Shown here one piece after another: positions 27,648 to 37,823 of a stretch of DNA of 64,000 nt. The notes below the pieces were generated by a model, which saw nothing but the letters and a program-made list of their open reading frames with translations, did not search any database and was not told the DNA's origin. Origin of the DNA: CBDCFT01 sp965216365 (GTDB taxonomy: Bacteria; Pseudomonadota; Gammaproteobacteria; Arenicellales; CBDCFT01); the NCBI GenBank assembly GCA_965216365.1, contig CBDCFT010000059.1, forward strand, positions 50,607 through 114,606, given 5' to 3'. Made by a program: the position numbers and the translations under genes. Each line of letters starts with the position of its first letter. Position 1 is the stretch's first letter.

Positions 27648-30332
27648 ATGACAAACAGTTTTGATGCGCGGGACTCGCTGGAAGTTCACGGAAAAAAATA
27701 CGAAATTTTTGATCTATCAAAATTGGCAGATAGAACGGATCTTACAAAGTTACCTTATGCGCAAAAAATTTTATTGGAAAATTTGTTGCGTTTGGAAGAT
27801 GAAGAAAATGTCACTGCTTCCGATATTGAAGCATTATTGAACTGGGATCCGAAAGCGCAACCCAGTACGGAAATTTCTTTTACTCCCGCGCGTGTGTTGA
27901 TGCAGGATTTTACCGGCGTACCCGCGGTTGTCGATCTCGCCGCCATGCGCGAAGCGATGGTCGCGCTCGGTGGCGACGCGGAAAAAATTAATCCGTTGTC
28001 ACCCGCGGACCTGGTTATAGATCATTCGGTAATGGTCGATCACTACGGTTCGGATAAGGCGCTGGATTTAAATGCAGCAGTCGAGTACAGCCGCAATCGC
28101 GAACGCTATTCGTTTTTACGCTGGGGTCAAAACGCATTTGCAAACTTTCGCGTAGTGCCACCTGCGACCGGCATCGTGCACCAGGTGAATCTCGAATACT
28201 TGGCCAAAGTCGTTTTCAGTCAGGTAAACAACGGCGTGTTACAGGCTTATCCGGATACGCTGGTTGGCACCGATTCACACACCACCATGATTAACGGTTT
28301 GGGTGTGCTTGGATGGGGCGTTGGTGGTATCGAGGCCGAGGCTGCCATGCTGGGCCAGCCGATTTCCATGCTGATACCGCAAGTCGTAGGTTTTAAATTG
28401 TCCGGCAAGCTACCGGAAGGTGCTACGGCGACCGATTTAGTGCTTACAGTGGTGGAAATGTTGCGCAAAAAAGGTGTCGTCGGCAAGTTTGTGGAGTTTT
28501 TTGGCGATGGCTTGGATCATTTGTCCTTGGCCGATCAAGCCACGATAGCCAATATGGCGCCGGAATATGGCGCGACCTGCGGTATTTTTCCAGTCGATAG
28601 TGAGACCTTGAATTACCTGCGCCTGACCGGCCGCAGCGAAGAAGAAATTGATCTGGCGGAAGCGTACACGCGGCGCCAGGGCATGTTTCGCGAAACCGGC
28701 ATGGCGGATGCCGATTACAGCGATGTGTTAGAGCTTGATATGGGTTCTGTCGAACCCAGTATTGCAGGACCGAAACGGCCGCAGGATCGCATCGGCCTGA
28801 GTTCAGCCAAAAACACGATCGGCGATGCGATGCAAAACATGCGTGCAGATTTGTCCCGCTCCGGAGAGGCGCAGAATGTGACATTGGACGACCAGGAATT
28901 TGAACTTAAAGATGGCGATGTGGTGATTGCCGCGATCACCAGTTGCACCAATACCTCGAACCCCGATGTCATTATGGGCGCCGGTTTGCTCGCGCAAAAT
29001 GCGGTCAAGCGCGGGTTACAGGTTAAACCCTGGGTAAAAACTTCGTTGGCGCCGGGATCGCAGGTCGTAACGGAATACTTAAAAGAATCGGGATTGTTGT
29101 CTCATCTGGAAGCACTGGGATTCGATGTCGTGGGTTACGGTTGTACGACCTGTATTGGAAATTCAGGGCCGTTGCCCGATCCGATAAGCCGCGGCATTCA
29201 CAAAGGTGATCTTATTGCCTGTTCCGTCCTGTCCGGGAATCGTAATTTCGAAGGCCGTGTGCACGGCGACGTGCGTATGAATTTTCTTGCATCGCCACCT
29301 TTGGTCGTGGCTTACGCACTGGCGGGAACCATGAATATCGATCTGGGTAACGACGCTATCGGCCAGGATAAGGATGGCAACGATGTATTCCTGAAAGACA
29401 TCTGGCCATCGCAACAGGATATTAACGATGCCGTTGCTGGCACCTTGTCGCGCGAAATGTTTGTCAGCAAATACGCGGATGTGTTTGCCGGTGACAGTCG
29501 TTGGGCCAAGATCAAAACGCCGGATTCCAGCGTGTTCGAATGGGATGAAGATTCGACCTATATTCGCAATCCGCCTTATTTCGTTGGTATGTCCAAACAA
29601 CCGGAGCCCTTGCGCGAAGTCAAAGATGCTCGGGTCCTGGCGTTTCTCGGCGACAGCATTACTACCGATCATATTTCTCCCGCTGGTGCGATCAAGGCGG
29701 ATACACCTGCGGGTGAATACTTGATCGAAAACGGCGTCGCCAAGACCGACTTTAACTCTTACGGTTCACGCCGTGGCAATCATGAAGTCATGATGCGCGG
29801 CACGTTTGCTAATGTGCGTTTGCGTAACGAGCTGGCGCCAGGTACCGAGGGTGGCTGGACATGCCATCAACCGAGTGGCGAGCAAATGACGATTTACGAT
29901 GCCGCCATGCGCTACCAGAAAGAAAATACGCCCTTGATCGTCATCGGCGGAAAAGAATACGGTACCGGCTCGTCACGCGATTGGGCGGCCAAAGGTACCT
30001 TATTACTGGGTGCACGTGCGGTCATTGTCGAGAGCTTTGAACGCATCCACCGCTCCAACCTGGTCGGCATGGGTGTTCTGCCGCTGCAATTCGAGCAGCG
30101 TGAATCGCGTACCAGCCTGGGTCTGACGGGCAAGGAAAGCTATTCCATCACAGGGCTGAAAATGGGTGCGAAAAAATTATCGGTGTCCGCAGTCAGTGAA
30201 GATGGAAAGACTACCGAGTTCAAAGTCGACGTGCGAATCGATACCCCTAAGGAATGGGATTACTATGCCCACGGCGGGATTTTGCAGTATGTGTTGAGGC
30301 AGTTGGTCAGCGACAGTCGTAAAGCGGCTTAA
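27648..30332 (+). CDS. acnA: Aconitate hydratase A
   Basis: TCA-cycle enzyme converting citrate to isocitrate; AcnA/IRP1 type. 894 residues, typical length. The three [4Fe-4S] ligands are in SCTNTSNPDVIMGAG and GCTTCIGNSGPL. Also DSHTTMINGLGVLGWGVGGI and the C-terminal swivel-domain motif EYGTGSSRDWAAKG. Start ATG 27648 with CAGGA upstream. Intact over 2.7 kb. Single gene; no adjacent prpBC or citrate genes. Confidence 0.97.
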   Translation: MTNSFDARDSLEVHGKKYEIFDLSKLADRTDLTKLPYAQKILLENLLRLEDEENVTASDIEALLNWDPKAQPSTEISFTPARVLMQDFTGVPAVVDLAAMREAMVALGGDAEKINPLSPADLVIDHSVMVDHYGSDKALDLNAAVEYSRNRERYSFLRWGQNAFANFRVVPPATGIVHQVNLEYLAKVVFSQVNNGVLQAYPDTLVGTDSHTTMINGLGVLGWGVGGIEAEAAMLGQPISMLIPQVVGFKLSGKLPEGATATDLVLTVVEMLRKKGVVGKFVEFFGDGLDHLSLADQATIANMAPEYGATCGIFPVDSETLNYLRLTGRSEEEIDLAEAYTRRQGMFRETGMADADYSDVLELDMGSVEPSIAGPKRPQDRIGLSSAKNTIGDAMQNMRADLSRSGEAQNVTLDDQEFELKDGDVVIAAITSCTNTSNPDVIMGAGLLAQNAVKRGLQVKPWVKTSLAPGSQVVTEYLKESGLLSHLEALGFDVVGYGCTTCIGNSGPLPDPISRGIHKGDLIACSVLSGNRNFEGRVHGDVRMNFLASPPLVVAYALAGTMNIDLGNDAIGQDKDGNDVFLKDIWPSQQDINDAVAGTLSREMFVSKYADVFAGDSRWAKIKTPDSSVFEWDEDSTYIRNPPYFVGMSKQPEPLREVKDARVLAFLGDSITTDHISPAGAIKADTPAGEYLIENGVAKTDFNSYGSRRGNHEVMMRGTFANVRLRNELAPGTEGGWTCHQPSGEQMTIYDAAMRYQKENTPLIVIGGKEYGTGSSRDWAAKGTLLLGARAVIVESFERIHRSNLVGMGVLPLQFEQRESRTSLGLTGKESYSITGLKMGAKKLSVSAVSEDGKTTEFKVDVRIDTPKEWDYYAHGGILQYVLRQLVSDSRKAA

Positions 30333-30437
30333 AAAATACCGGCATTAACTTCAGTCTCCAACTTGGGCAGGGAAGGGCTTGTTCCTTCTCCGCCGGTGGG
30401 GAAGGGCTGGTTCGCATTCAGTAACACAAAATTTGCT

Positions 30438-30463
30438 GGTAGGAGCGACCTTGGTCGCGAATC
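30438..30463 (+). repeat. Third copy of the GGAGCGACCTTGGTCGCGAA repeat
   Basis: GGTAGGAGCGACCTTGGTCG followed by CGAATC, matching the units at 13144-13208. It lies in the 325-nt gap between the convergent acnA and yciB genes, which otherwise shows no gene and no clear terminator. Confidence 0.8.
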
Positions 30464-30657
30464 GATCTATTGCTTCGCCGTTCTGCTCCTGGCAATCACA
30501 ACAGTCGTAGGGTGCTGGTGAGTCCGCGAACCGCATTATTCGCAAACGGGCGGTGGCGAAATAATTTACTCTTTTCCAGTAGGAAAGGTGTATGAATTTT
30601 TTGCGTCCCGCTTACCCAGCCTAATCTTATAATCGAAATAAATAATAGCCTATAAGC

Positions 30658-31233
30658 TTATGATTTTTCTCCGTTATCCTCTTCTACGACGAGATACTTA
30701 TACAGAAATGCCATTTGCGCGATGACAAATACAAATGTCAGTCCCATTAACCAGAATACTTTAAAGTTTACCCAAATATCCGTTCGTGTTTGTTCGTCCA
30801 GGTCTGCACGGTAGTAAAATGCAACGTATAGATTCAGAATTCCGAGGGCAATAAAGAACAACGCCCAACTGACATTAACCTTAGTCCATACCGGCGACGG
30901 TAATTCGAGCTGTGAACCCATTAGATACTGGATGGCTGGCTTCTTCGTGAACACCTGGCTACCCAGAAGAATAACCGCGAATATCCAGTTCACGATAGTA
31001 GGTTTCCATTTTACGAAGACCGGATCTTGCAATATTAAAGTCAAGCCGCCAAAGACGGTTATAGCCCCCAGAGTAATCAGATGAGTCGTCTCAAACCGCC
31101 GGTTGCGTAACCAATGTATGGATACCTGCACGAATGCTGCGGCCATTGCGACCGCCGTCGCGATATAAATTCCGTAGAGTTTGAACGCTCCAAAAAACAA
31201 CAAGAGCGGAAAAAAATCAAAAAGTAGTTTCAT
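30658..31233 (-). CDS. yciB: Inner membrane protein YciB (septation protein A family)
   Basis: 191-residue hydrophobic protein with about five membrane helices. Motifs: MKLLFDFFPLLLFFGAFKL at the start, DPVFVKWKPTIVNWIFAVILL and PVWTKVNVSWALFFIALG. YciB/IspA proteins take part in envelope and septum formation. Divergent from the deoxynucleoside kinase. The stop (TAA) is close to the AT-rich end of the acnA intergenic region. Confidence 0.93.
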   Translation of the reverse strand: MKLLFDFFPLLLFFGAFKLYGIYIATAVAMAAAFVQVSIHWLRNRRFETTHLITLGAITVFGGLTLILQDPVFVKWKPTIVNWIFAVILLGSQVFTKKPAIQYLMGSQLELPSPVWTKVNVSWALFFIALGILNLYVAFYYRADLDEQTRTDIWVNFKVFWLMGLTFVFVIAQMAFLYKYLVVEEDNGEKS

Positions 31234-31356
31234 GAAAAACCTTGTCTGGAATAGATTTTTAATTATATCAGTACAAAGGGTGGAAGCAGTCAGCTATGAA
31301 ACTGCTAGAATGAGGTGGTGGGAATGAATACAGCCAGCAGAAAAAACTACCGGTAA

Positions 31357-32031
31357 ATGTCGGCGCAAGTGCAAAATCTCCTCGCGCCGTCGCCAGGCTA
31401 CGTCGTGGTCGAAGGCCCCATCGGCGTGGGCAAGACCAGTCTTGCACGGCGCTTGGCGGAGTCGTTCGAATGCGATTTGTTGCTGGAACAACCTGCCGAT
31501 AATCCATTTCTGGAACGTTTTTACCAGTCTCCACGCCAGTTCGCGTTGCCCACGCAGTTGTTTTTCCTGTTTCAGCGCGCGCGGCAGTTGGAGCAATTGC
31601 GCCAAACCGACATGTTCAGCCCACGCCGGGTATCGGATTTTCTGCTTGAAAAAGACATGTTATTCGCCGAAAGCAATCTCGAAGACGATGAGCTGTATCT
31701 TTACGAGCAAGTGTTCAAACAGCTTTCACCCAATGTACCGCAACCGGATCTGGTCATTTATCTGCAGGCGCCGGCGGATATTCTGATACAACGTGTGCGT
31801 CGTCGTGGAATCGATTTCGAACGCAGTATCGAGCCGGAATATCTGGAGCGGCTGTGCGATGCTTACGCGCGGTTTTTCTTTAGTTACAAAGATTCACCGT
31901 TGCTTATGGTCAATGCGACGGACATCAATCTGGTCGATAGCGACGACGACTATAACGTTTTACTGGACTATCTGACCCGTGTGAAAAATGGCCGGCATTT
32001 CTTGAATCCGCTGCCGGAAAACCGCATATAA
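31357..32031 (+). CDS. Deoxynucleoside kinase family protein
   Basis: 224 residues. P-loop VVVEGPIGVGKTSLARRLAE at residues 15-34, then LFFLFQRARQLEQLRQ and SDFLLEKDMLFAESNL, with a lid region QRVRRRGIDFERSIEPEYL. This matches the dNK/dGK family, which phosphorylates deoxyadenosine or deoxyguanosine; specificity cannot be read from sequence. In many gammaproteobacteria this gene sits by folK-panB, which are not here. Single gene before tRNA-Leu. Confidence 0.88.
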   Translation: MSAQVQNLLAPSPGYVVVEGPIGVGKTSLARRLAESFECDLLLEQPADNPFLERFYQSPRQFALPTQLFFLFQRARQLEQLRQTDMFSPRRVSDFLLEKDMLFAESNLEDDELYLYEQVFKQLSPNVPQPDLVIYLQAPADILIQRVRRRGIDFERSIEPEYLERLCDAYARFFFSYKDSPLLMVNATDINLVDSDDDYNVLLDYLTRVKNGRHFLNPLPENRI

Positions 32032-32110
32032 ATTTGAAGTTATCGTAAGGTCAGGCGAGCCCCTTGCCTGACCCGCCTTTGCGAGTTGAGCGTTTGAACA
32101 ATAAAAATAT

Positions 32111-32197
32111 TGGTACCGAGGGTCGGACTCGAACCGACACGGTGTTGCCACCACCAGATTTTGAGTCTGGCGCGTCTACCAGTTTCGCCACCTCGGC
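32111..32197 (-). tRNA. tRNA-Leu (CAA), decodes UUG
   Basis: Class II cloverleaf of 87 nt with encoded CCA on the minus strand. The acceptor arm GCCGAGG pairs with the 3' strand. The anticodon stem-loop is CCAGA-CTCAAAA-TCTGG, giving anticodon CAA. A long variable arm and T arm TTCGAGT follow. It lies antisense between the kinase and queA genes. Confidence 0.95.
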
Positions 32198-32263
32198 ATG
32201 GGAAGGCCAGCGCGATTCTAAACACACTTGCAGTCTGAATTGCAACGATTTGATTCTAAACAC

Positions 32264-33345
32264 GTGACACAAGCATCCAGCCAGGCCATAACGGAATTCG
32301 AAGCCGACACCGCGCTGCGGGTCGATGACTTTGACTATGAATTACCCGAATCGTTGATTGCGCAATACCCACCGGAGCAACGCAGCGCCAGCCGTCTGCT
32401 GGTTATGAATCCTGAAAATGCCGAAATCACCGATGCCTTTTTTACCGATCTGCCCGGTTTGCTGCGTCCGAACGATTTGCTGGTGTTTAACGATACGCGC
32501 GTGATACCGGCACGGCTTTACGGGCGCAAAGAAAGCGGTGGCAAGATCGAAATTCTGTTGGAAAGAGTTCTTGGCGAACAGATGGCGCTGGTGCAGATCA
32601 AAGCCAGTAAACCGCCTAAACCGGCAACTCTGATTCACCTCGATAGCGGCCAATCGTTGACAGTCGAGGCGCGGAGCAACGGGTTTTTTATTATCCGTGC
32701 ATACAGTTCAATACAACAATTGTTTGAGCAACACGGTCTGGTGCCGTTACCACCATACATTAACCGGGTGGCGGACGGTCAGGATAAATCGCGTTATCAA
32801 ACCGTTTATGCCAGCCAACCCGGCGCAGTAGCGGCGCCAACAGCAGGTTTGCATTTCGATGACAAACTGCTCAACGCCATCAACAAGACGGGGGTGGGCA
32901 CTGCGTTTTTGACTCTGCATGTGGGTTCGGGAACATTCCAACCGGTCCGTACGGAGAATATTTCTGAACATCGTATGCATGGCGAAGTCGTTTCGGTCAG
33001 TCAAGAACTGATTGACCGGATCAGACAAACGAAAGGACGAGGGAGGGCGTATTATTGCGGTTGGCACAACATCGGTACGGGCATTGGAAAGTGCCGCGGT
33101 TGGATCCGATGAAATTATGCCGCTGCATGGCGAAACCGATTTATTTATTACACCGGGCTATCAATTCAAGGTTGTCGATGTATTGATTACCAATTTTCAT
33201 TTGCCACGCTCGACTTTGCTCAGTGATGGTATGTGCGTTTGGCGGGTGGGACCGGGTGATGCTTGCCTACCAGCATGCGGTGAATAACGCCTACCGTTTT
33301 TACAGCTATGGCGATGCCATGTGGATCGAACGCAGCATCGATTAG
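32264..33345 (+). CDS. queA: tRNA preQ1 S-adenosylmethionine ribosyltransferase-isomerase QueA, two frame breaks
   Basis: Transfers ribose from SAM to preQ1 in tRNA, forming epoxyqueuosine. Starts at about GTG 32264 and reads VDDFDYELPESLIAQYPPEQ, LLVFNDTRVIPARLYGRKE and AAPTAGLHFDD. A +1 shift at 33032-33038 (AAAGGAC) leads to EGGRIIAVGTTSVRALES and GETDLFITPGYQFKVVDVLI. A second +1 shift at 33221-33226 leads to MVCAFGG and the tail LAYQHAVNNAYRFYSYGDAM, ending at TAG 33343-33345. Removing two bases gives 359 residues, normal length. Pairs with tgt. Confidence 0.93.
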
Positions 33346-33361
33346 TCAATCACTGACTCCC

Positions 33362-34477
33362 ATGCAATTCGAAGTGTTTAATACTGACGGTCAGGCGCGG
33401 CGTGGCCACATGACTTTCGAACGTGGCGTTGTGGACACGCCGGCGTTTATGCCGGTCGGCACTGCCGGCACGGTCAAGTCGGTGACACCGGAAGAAGTTG
33501 AACAATGCGGTGCGCAAATCATTCTCGGCAATACGTTTCACCTGATGTTGCGCCCCGGCACGCAAACCATTCAAAAACACGGTGACCTGCATGATTTCAT
33601 GCATTGGGATAAACCCATATTGACCGATTCCGGCGGATTCCAGGTTTTCAGCTTATCTACGCTGCGTAAAATTACCGAACAAGGCGTGCGTTTCCAGTCG
33701 CCAATCAATGGCGACACCGTATTCCTCGGACCGGAAGAATCCATGCGCATCCAGCAGGAACTGGGTTCGGACATTGTCATGGTGTTTGATGAATGCACAC
33801 CCTATCCCGCGACCGAGGCCATGGCCAAATACTCTATGGAACTATCCTTGCGCTGGGCCGAGCGTTGCAAAACGGCGCACAAGTCGGGAAATGCCTTGTT
33901 TGGCATCGTGCAGGGCGGTATGCACGAAGCGCTACGCGAGCAGTCGTTGCAGGGCCTGGCTGGAAATGGGATTTCGATGGCTATGCCATAGGCGGTTTGT
34001 CCGTCGGCGAACTGAAAGACGAAATGCGTCAGGGTGCTAGAGTACATCGGGCCAAAAATGCCAGAGCAACGTCCGCGTTATCTAATGGGTGTCGGTACGC
34101 CGGAAGACTTGGTGCACGGTGTGCAATACGGCATCGATATGTTTGATTGCGTTATGCCGACCCGCAATGCGCGCAATGGCTGGTTGTTCACCCGTCACGG
34201 CGACATCAAGATTCGCAATGCAGCGTATGCGGAAGATCTCAAACCCATAGACGACGCCTGTGGTTGTTATACCTGCCGGCACTACAGCCGCAGCTACTTG
34301 CGTCATTTGTTTCGCAGCAATGAAATGCTGAGTGCGCGCCTGAATACTATTCATAACCTGCATTACTACCAGGAACTCATGAGGGGCCTGCGCGAGGCCA
34401 TTGCCGCGGGGCAATTGAGTCAATTCGCCAAGAATTTCCATGCGATGCGCGGTGATTCCGTGTCCGCTGTGGCATAA
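33362..34477 (+). CDS. tgt: tRNA-guanine transglycosylase Tgt, three frame breaks
   Basis: Exchanges guanine-34 for preQ1 in Asp, Asn, His and Tyr tRNAs. MQFEVFNTDGQARRGHM start, then PAFMPVGTAGTVKSVTP, ILTDSGGFQVFS (substrate-binding Asp) and ALFGIVQGGMHEALREQS. Three single-base insertions near 33956-33962, 33974 and 34032-34034 shift the frame through all three phases and back; the segment between reads GFDGYAIGGLSVGELKDEM. The end is in frame: DMFDCVMPTRNARNG (catalytic Asp) and the zinc site CGCYTCRHYSRSYLRH. The corrected length is 370 residues. Probably sequence errors. Confidence 0.94.
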
Positions 34478-34534
34478 TCGGCCCCCGCGCTCGTATGCAG
34501 CTCGAATAACAGTTTAAAAAACCAGGATAAGTTT

Positions 34535-34867
34535 ATGAATTTCTTTATATCTGATGCCTTTGCCCAAGGCGCAGGCGCACCTGCCGGTGGCGGTTTGGTC
34601 AGCCTGTTGCCCTTAGTTTTGATATTTGTCTTATTTTATTTTTTATTGATTCGCCCGCAGCAAAAGCGCGCCAAGCAACACAAGGACATGGTCGCGGCGC
34701 TACAAAAAGGCGACGAGGTTGTCACTAACGGTGGCACGCTCGGCAAAGTGATCGAAGTCGGCGATAACTTCGTCACGCTGGAGGTGGCCACCGATGTCAA
34801 TATCAAAGTGCAACGTCATGCGGTCGCACAAATGATGCCTAAAGGCACGGTCAAGAAACCCAAGTAA
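34535..34867 (+). CDS. yajC: Sec translocon accessory protein YajC
   Basis: Small single-span membrane protein that associates with SecDF-YidC. 110 residues: one membrane helix (LVSLLPLVLIFVLFYFLLI) directly followed by RPQQKRAKQHKDMVAALQKG, then a beta-rich cytosolic domain (VVTNGGTLGKVIEVGDNFVT). Upstream of secD with 8 nt between them. The queA-tgt-yajC-secD-secF order is classical. Confidence 0.96.
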   Translation: MNFFISDAFAQGAGAPAGGGLVSLLPLVLIFVLFYFLLIRPQQKRAKQHKDMVAALQKGDEVVTNGGTLGKVIEVGDNFVTLEVATDVNIKVQRHAVAQMMPKGTVKKPK

Positions 34868-34875
34868 ACAAACCC

Positions 34876-36780
34876 ATGTTGAACAAATACCCCTGGTGGA
34901 AATACCTGATTATCGTTCTGGTCGTCGTACCGGGATTGTTTTACGCCTTGCCCAATTTATTCGGCGACGATCCGGGTATACAAATTCGGGGTACGCGCAC
35001 GACTGAAGTTAACAGCAGCATCCTCGAACGCGCCGAGGGTGCGTTAGGTGAGGGTGGAATCGCATTGAAAGGTGCGGTGTTAAGCGAAGCCGATATTAAG
35101 CTGCGCTTCAATAACGAAAATGACCAACTTGCCGCGCGGGATTTGTTGCAAAGCGAGTTCGATAAATCCTATACCGTCGCGCTGGCCTTGTTACCGGCGA
35201 CACCGTCCTGGTTGCAGTTTACAGGTGCGCAGCCCATGTATCTTGGATTGGATCTGCGCGGTGGCGTGCACTTTCTGATGGAAGTGGACATGGACAGCGC
35301 CATCAAAAATCGCGAAGAGAATTATGTTGGCGATATTAAAACCACGTTAAAAGAGAACGAGACCTCCAGCGGGGAGTCGGTTCGTTATCGCAGCGTCAAT
35401 CGGTTACCTGATGGCGGTATTGTTATTCGTATGCGTAACGCCGAAGATATCGAGGGCGCCCGCTTTATTCTTGAGCGCGAGCTACCCGAGCTGTCTGTTT
35501 CCGAGGCCGAGTTAAACGGCGAAACGGTGTTGTCGGCGACAATGCGTGAGACTGCAGTCAAAGAACTCATGGAATTTGCGCTGGAGCAAAACATGACGAC
35601 TCTGCGCAATCGTATCGACGAGCTTGGCGTGGCGGAGCCGGTAGTGCAACGCCAGGGAGATCGCCGCATTGTCGTACAATTGCCCGGTGTTCAGGATACC
35701 GGCCGGGCCAAGGAAATTCTCGGCCGTACGGCGACGCTAGAAATAAAAATGGTGGACGAGGAAAACAGCGGTCTTACGGCATCATCGGGTTCCGCTCCAC
35801 CGGGTTCGCAGTTTTACGATGATCGACGGGGCGGGAAAATTCTGCTTAAAAAACGCCTCATTTATTCCGGTGACAATATCGTCAACGCCGCCGCGAGTCT
35901 GGATACCCAGCAGGGTACGCCGATTGTCAGTATCACGCTGGACGATATTGCGGCAAAGAAGAACCAGAAGGTCACGGGCGAAAACATCGGTCGACGCATG
36001 GCCGTTATCTACCAGGAAACGGTCAGCGAACCGAGAATGGATGAAAACGGTCAACCAGTGCTGGATGACGAGGGCAATCAGGTGCGCGACGTTTCGTATA
36101 TCGAAGATGTCATTACCGCGCCCGTCATTCGCGATCAACTAGGCAAGCGTTTTCAGATTGAAGGGCTGGACAGTGTCGACGAAGCACGCGATCTGGCTCT
36201 GATGTTACGTGCGGGTGCACTGGCCGCGCCGGTGCAGATTATCGAAGAACGCACCGTCGGCCCCAGCCTCGGTCAGGACAATGTCAGCGAAGGCAAGCGC
36301 GCCGTCACCGTTGGTTTTATTCTGGTGCTTATTTTCATGATTCTTTATTACCGAACGTTCGGTTGGGTGGCGAATATCGCGCTGGCATTGAATCTTGTGT
36401 TGATCGTAGCGGTGTTGTCGTTGTTCCAGGCGACGCTTACCCTGCCCGGTGTTGCGGGTATCGTACTAACCGTCGGTATGGCGGTGGACGCGAACGTGTT
36501 GATTTTTGAGCGCATACGCGAGGAGATACGCAATGGCAACTCGCCCCAGGCGAGTATTCACGTGGGCTATGATCGTGCTTTTTCTACTATTGTCGATGCG
36601 AATGTCACAACGTTGATCGCGTCGGTCATTCTTTACGGATTTGGCACCGGGCCAATCAAAGGGTTTGCTGTAACTCTGAGCATCGGCATCCTCACATCCA
36701 TGTTTACCGCAATAATTGTGACCCGTGGTGTAGTGAATTTAATTTACGGTGGCAAACGGGTAGAAAAGCTAGCGATTTAA
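34876..36780 (+). CDS. secD: Protein translocase subunit SecD
   Basis: Proton-driven membrane protein that aids late steps of Sec export. 634 residues. N-terminal helix (KYLIIVLVVVPGLFYALPNL), a large periplasmic domain containing GLDLRGGVHFLMEVDMD, and a C-terminal six-helix RND-type bundle (VTVGFILVLIFMILYYRTFG; GIVLTVGMAVDANVLIFERI with the conserved Asp). Forms one operon with yajC and secF. Confidence 0.97.
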   Translation: MLNKYPWWKYLIIVLVVVPGLFYALPNLFGDDPGIQIRGTRTTEVNSSILERAEGALGEGGIALKGAVLSEADIKLRFNNENDQLAARDLLQSEFDKSYTVALALLPATPSWLQFTGAQPMYLGLDLRGGVHFLMEVDMDSAIKNREENYVGDIKTTLKENETSSGESVRYRSVNRLPDGGIVIRMRNAEDIEGARFILERELPELSVSEAELNGETVLSATMRETAVKELMEFALEQNMTTLRNRIDELGVAEPVVQRQGDRRIVVQLPGVQDTGRAKEILGRTATLEIKMVDEENSGLTASSGSAPPGSQFYDDRRGGKILLKKRLIYSGDNIVNAAASLDTQQGTPIVSITLDDIAAKKNQKVTGENIGRRMAVIYQETVSEPRMDENGQPVLDDEGNQVRDVSYIEDVITAPVIRDQLGKRFQIEGLDSVDEARDLALMLRAGALAAPVQIIEERTVGPSLGQDNVSEGKRAVTVGFILVLIFMILYYRTFGWVANIALALNLVLIVAVLSLFQATLTLPGVAGIVLTVGMAVDANVLIFERIREEIRNGNSPQASIHVGYDRAFSTIVDANVTTLIASVILYGFGTGPIKGFAVTLSIGILTSMFTAIIVTRGVVNLIYGGKRVEKLAI

Positions 36781-36787
36781 TATCACC

Positions 36788-37795
36788 ATGGAAATAATTA
36801 AAAAAGATACAAAAATTGATTTTATCGGCAAACGCCGTATCGCGTTTATTGTTTCGGCAATCGTGTTGATTATTTCCATCGGCGCGCTCGCAGTGCGTGG
36901 GTTGAATTTCGGCGTCGATTTTACCGGTGGCACCCTGGTCGAGGTCGGTTATTCACAGTCTGTCGATGTCGGTGAAGTGCGCAGTACGCTGGAACAGGCA
37001 GGATTCTCTGACGCAACGGTGCAGTATTTTGGCACGGCCAGCGATGTCCTGATACGTCTTCCCATCAGCGAAACCCAGCAGACTGCCGAGATCAGTAACA
37101 ACGTCATGCAGGCCCTGCGTGCGCCCTACGGTGAACGGCTTGTCGAGGGATTGCAGAGCGGTGTGCAGCAATGCGTCAGTGGTGGCAGCGCGACCGATTG
37201 CAGCGTGCAAATGCGCCGGGTCGAGTTCGTCGGCCCCCAAGTGGGTGATGAACTGACGGAGAAGGGCACCTGGGCCATGGTATGGGCGTTGATTGGAATC
37301 ATGTTTTATGTATGGGCGCGGTTTCTCAGTTGGAAATATGGCGCGGGTGCGGTCGCGGCATTGGCGCACGACGTATTGATTACGGTTGGGTTATTTGCGT
37401 TATTTCAATTCGAGTTTTCATTGCCCGTTTTGGCTGCGGTGCTGGCGGTTATCGGCTACTCCTTGAACGATACCATCGTGGTGTTTGACCGCATTCGCGA
37501 GAACCTGCGCAAAATGCGCCGCAGCTCATCCCGCGATACGTTGAATGCATCGATCAATCAGACACTGCGTCGGACCCTGTTAACGTCGCTGACGACTTTA
37601 CTGGTCGTGCTGACTCTGCTGCTGATTGGTGGTGAGGTTATCAGAGGATTTGCCATCGCGTTGTTTATCGGCGTTTTGGTCGGTACCTACTCGTCAATCT
37701 TTGTCGCCAGCCCCATCGCCTATCTGCTGGGTGTATCGCACAAGGATTTTATTCCAGTGGAAAAGGAAGGGGCGGATCTGGACGCCCTGCCTTAA
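36788..37795 (+). CDS. secF: Protein translocase subunit SecF
   Basis: Partner of SecD. 335 residues. Begins with FIGKRRIAFIVSAIVLIISI, then the FGVDFTGGTLVEV motif and a membrane bundle with AVIGYSLNDTIVVFDRIREN (conserved Asp). Seven nt after secD. The C-terminal tail is short and acidic. Confidence 0.97.
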   Translation: MEIIKKDTKIDFIGKRRIAFIVSAIVLIISIGALAVRGLNFGVDFTGGTLVEVGYSQSVDVGEVRSTLEQAGFSDATVQYFGTASDVLIRLPISETQQTAEISNNVMQALRAPYGERLVEGLQSGVQQCVSGGSATDCSVQMRRVEFVGPQVGDELTEKGTWAMVWALIGIMFYVWARFLSWKYGAGAVAALAHDVLITVGLFALFQFEFSLPVLAAVLAVIGYSLNDTIVVFDRIRENLRKMRRSSSRDTLNASINQTLRRTLLTSLTTLLVVLTLLLIGGEVIRGFAIALFIGVLVGTYSSIFVASPIAYLLGVSHKDFIPVEKEGADLDALP

Positions 37796-37823
37796 CTGAC
37801 GTCACGCAAACGTTCTTCGTGCA

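Noticed and set aside
33950..34036. Programmed frameshifting in tgt
   Set aside because: Three separate +1 changes without a shared slippery site, plus similar ones in unrelated genes, point to sequence error rather than recoding.
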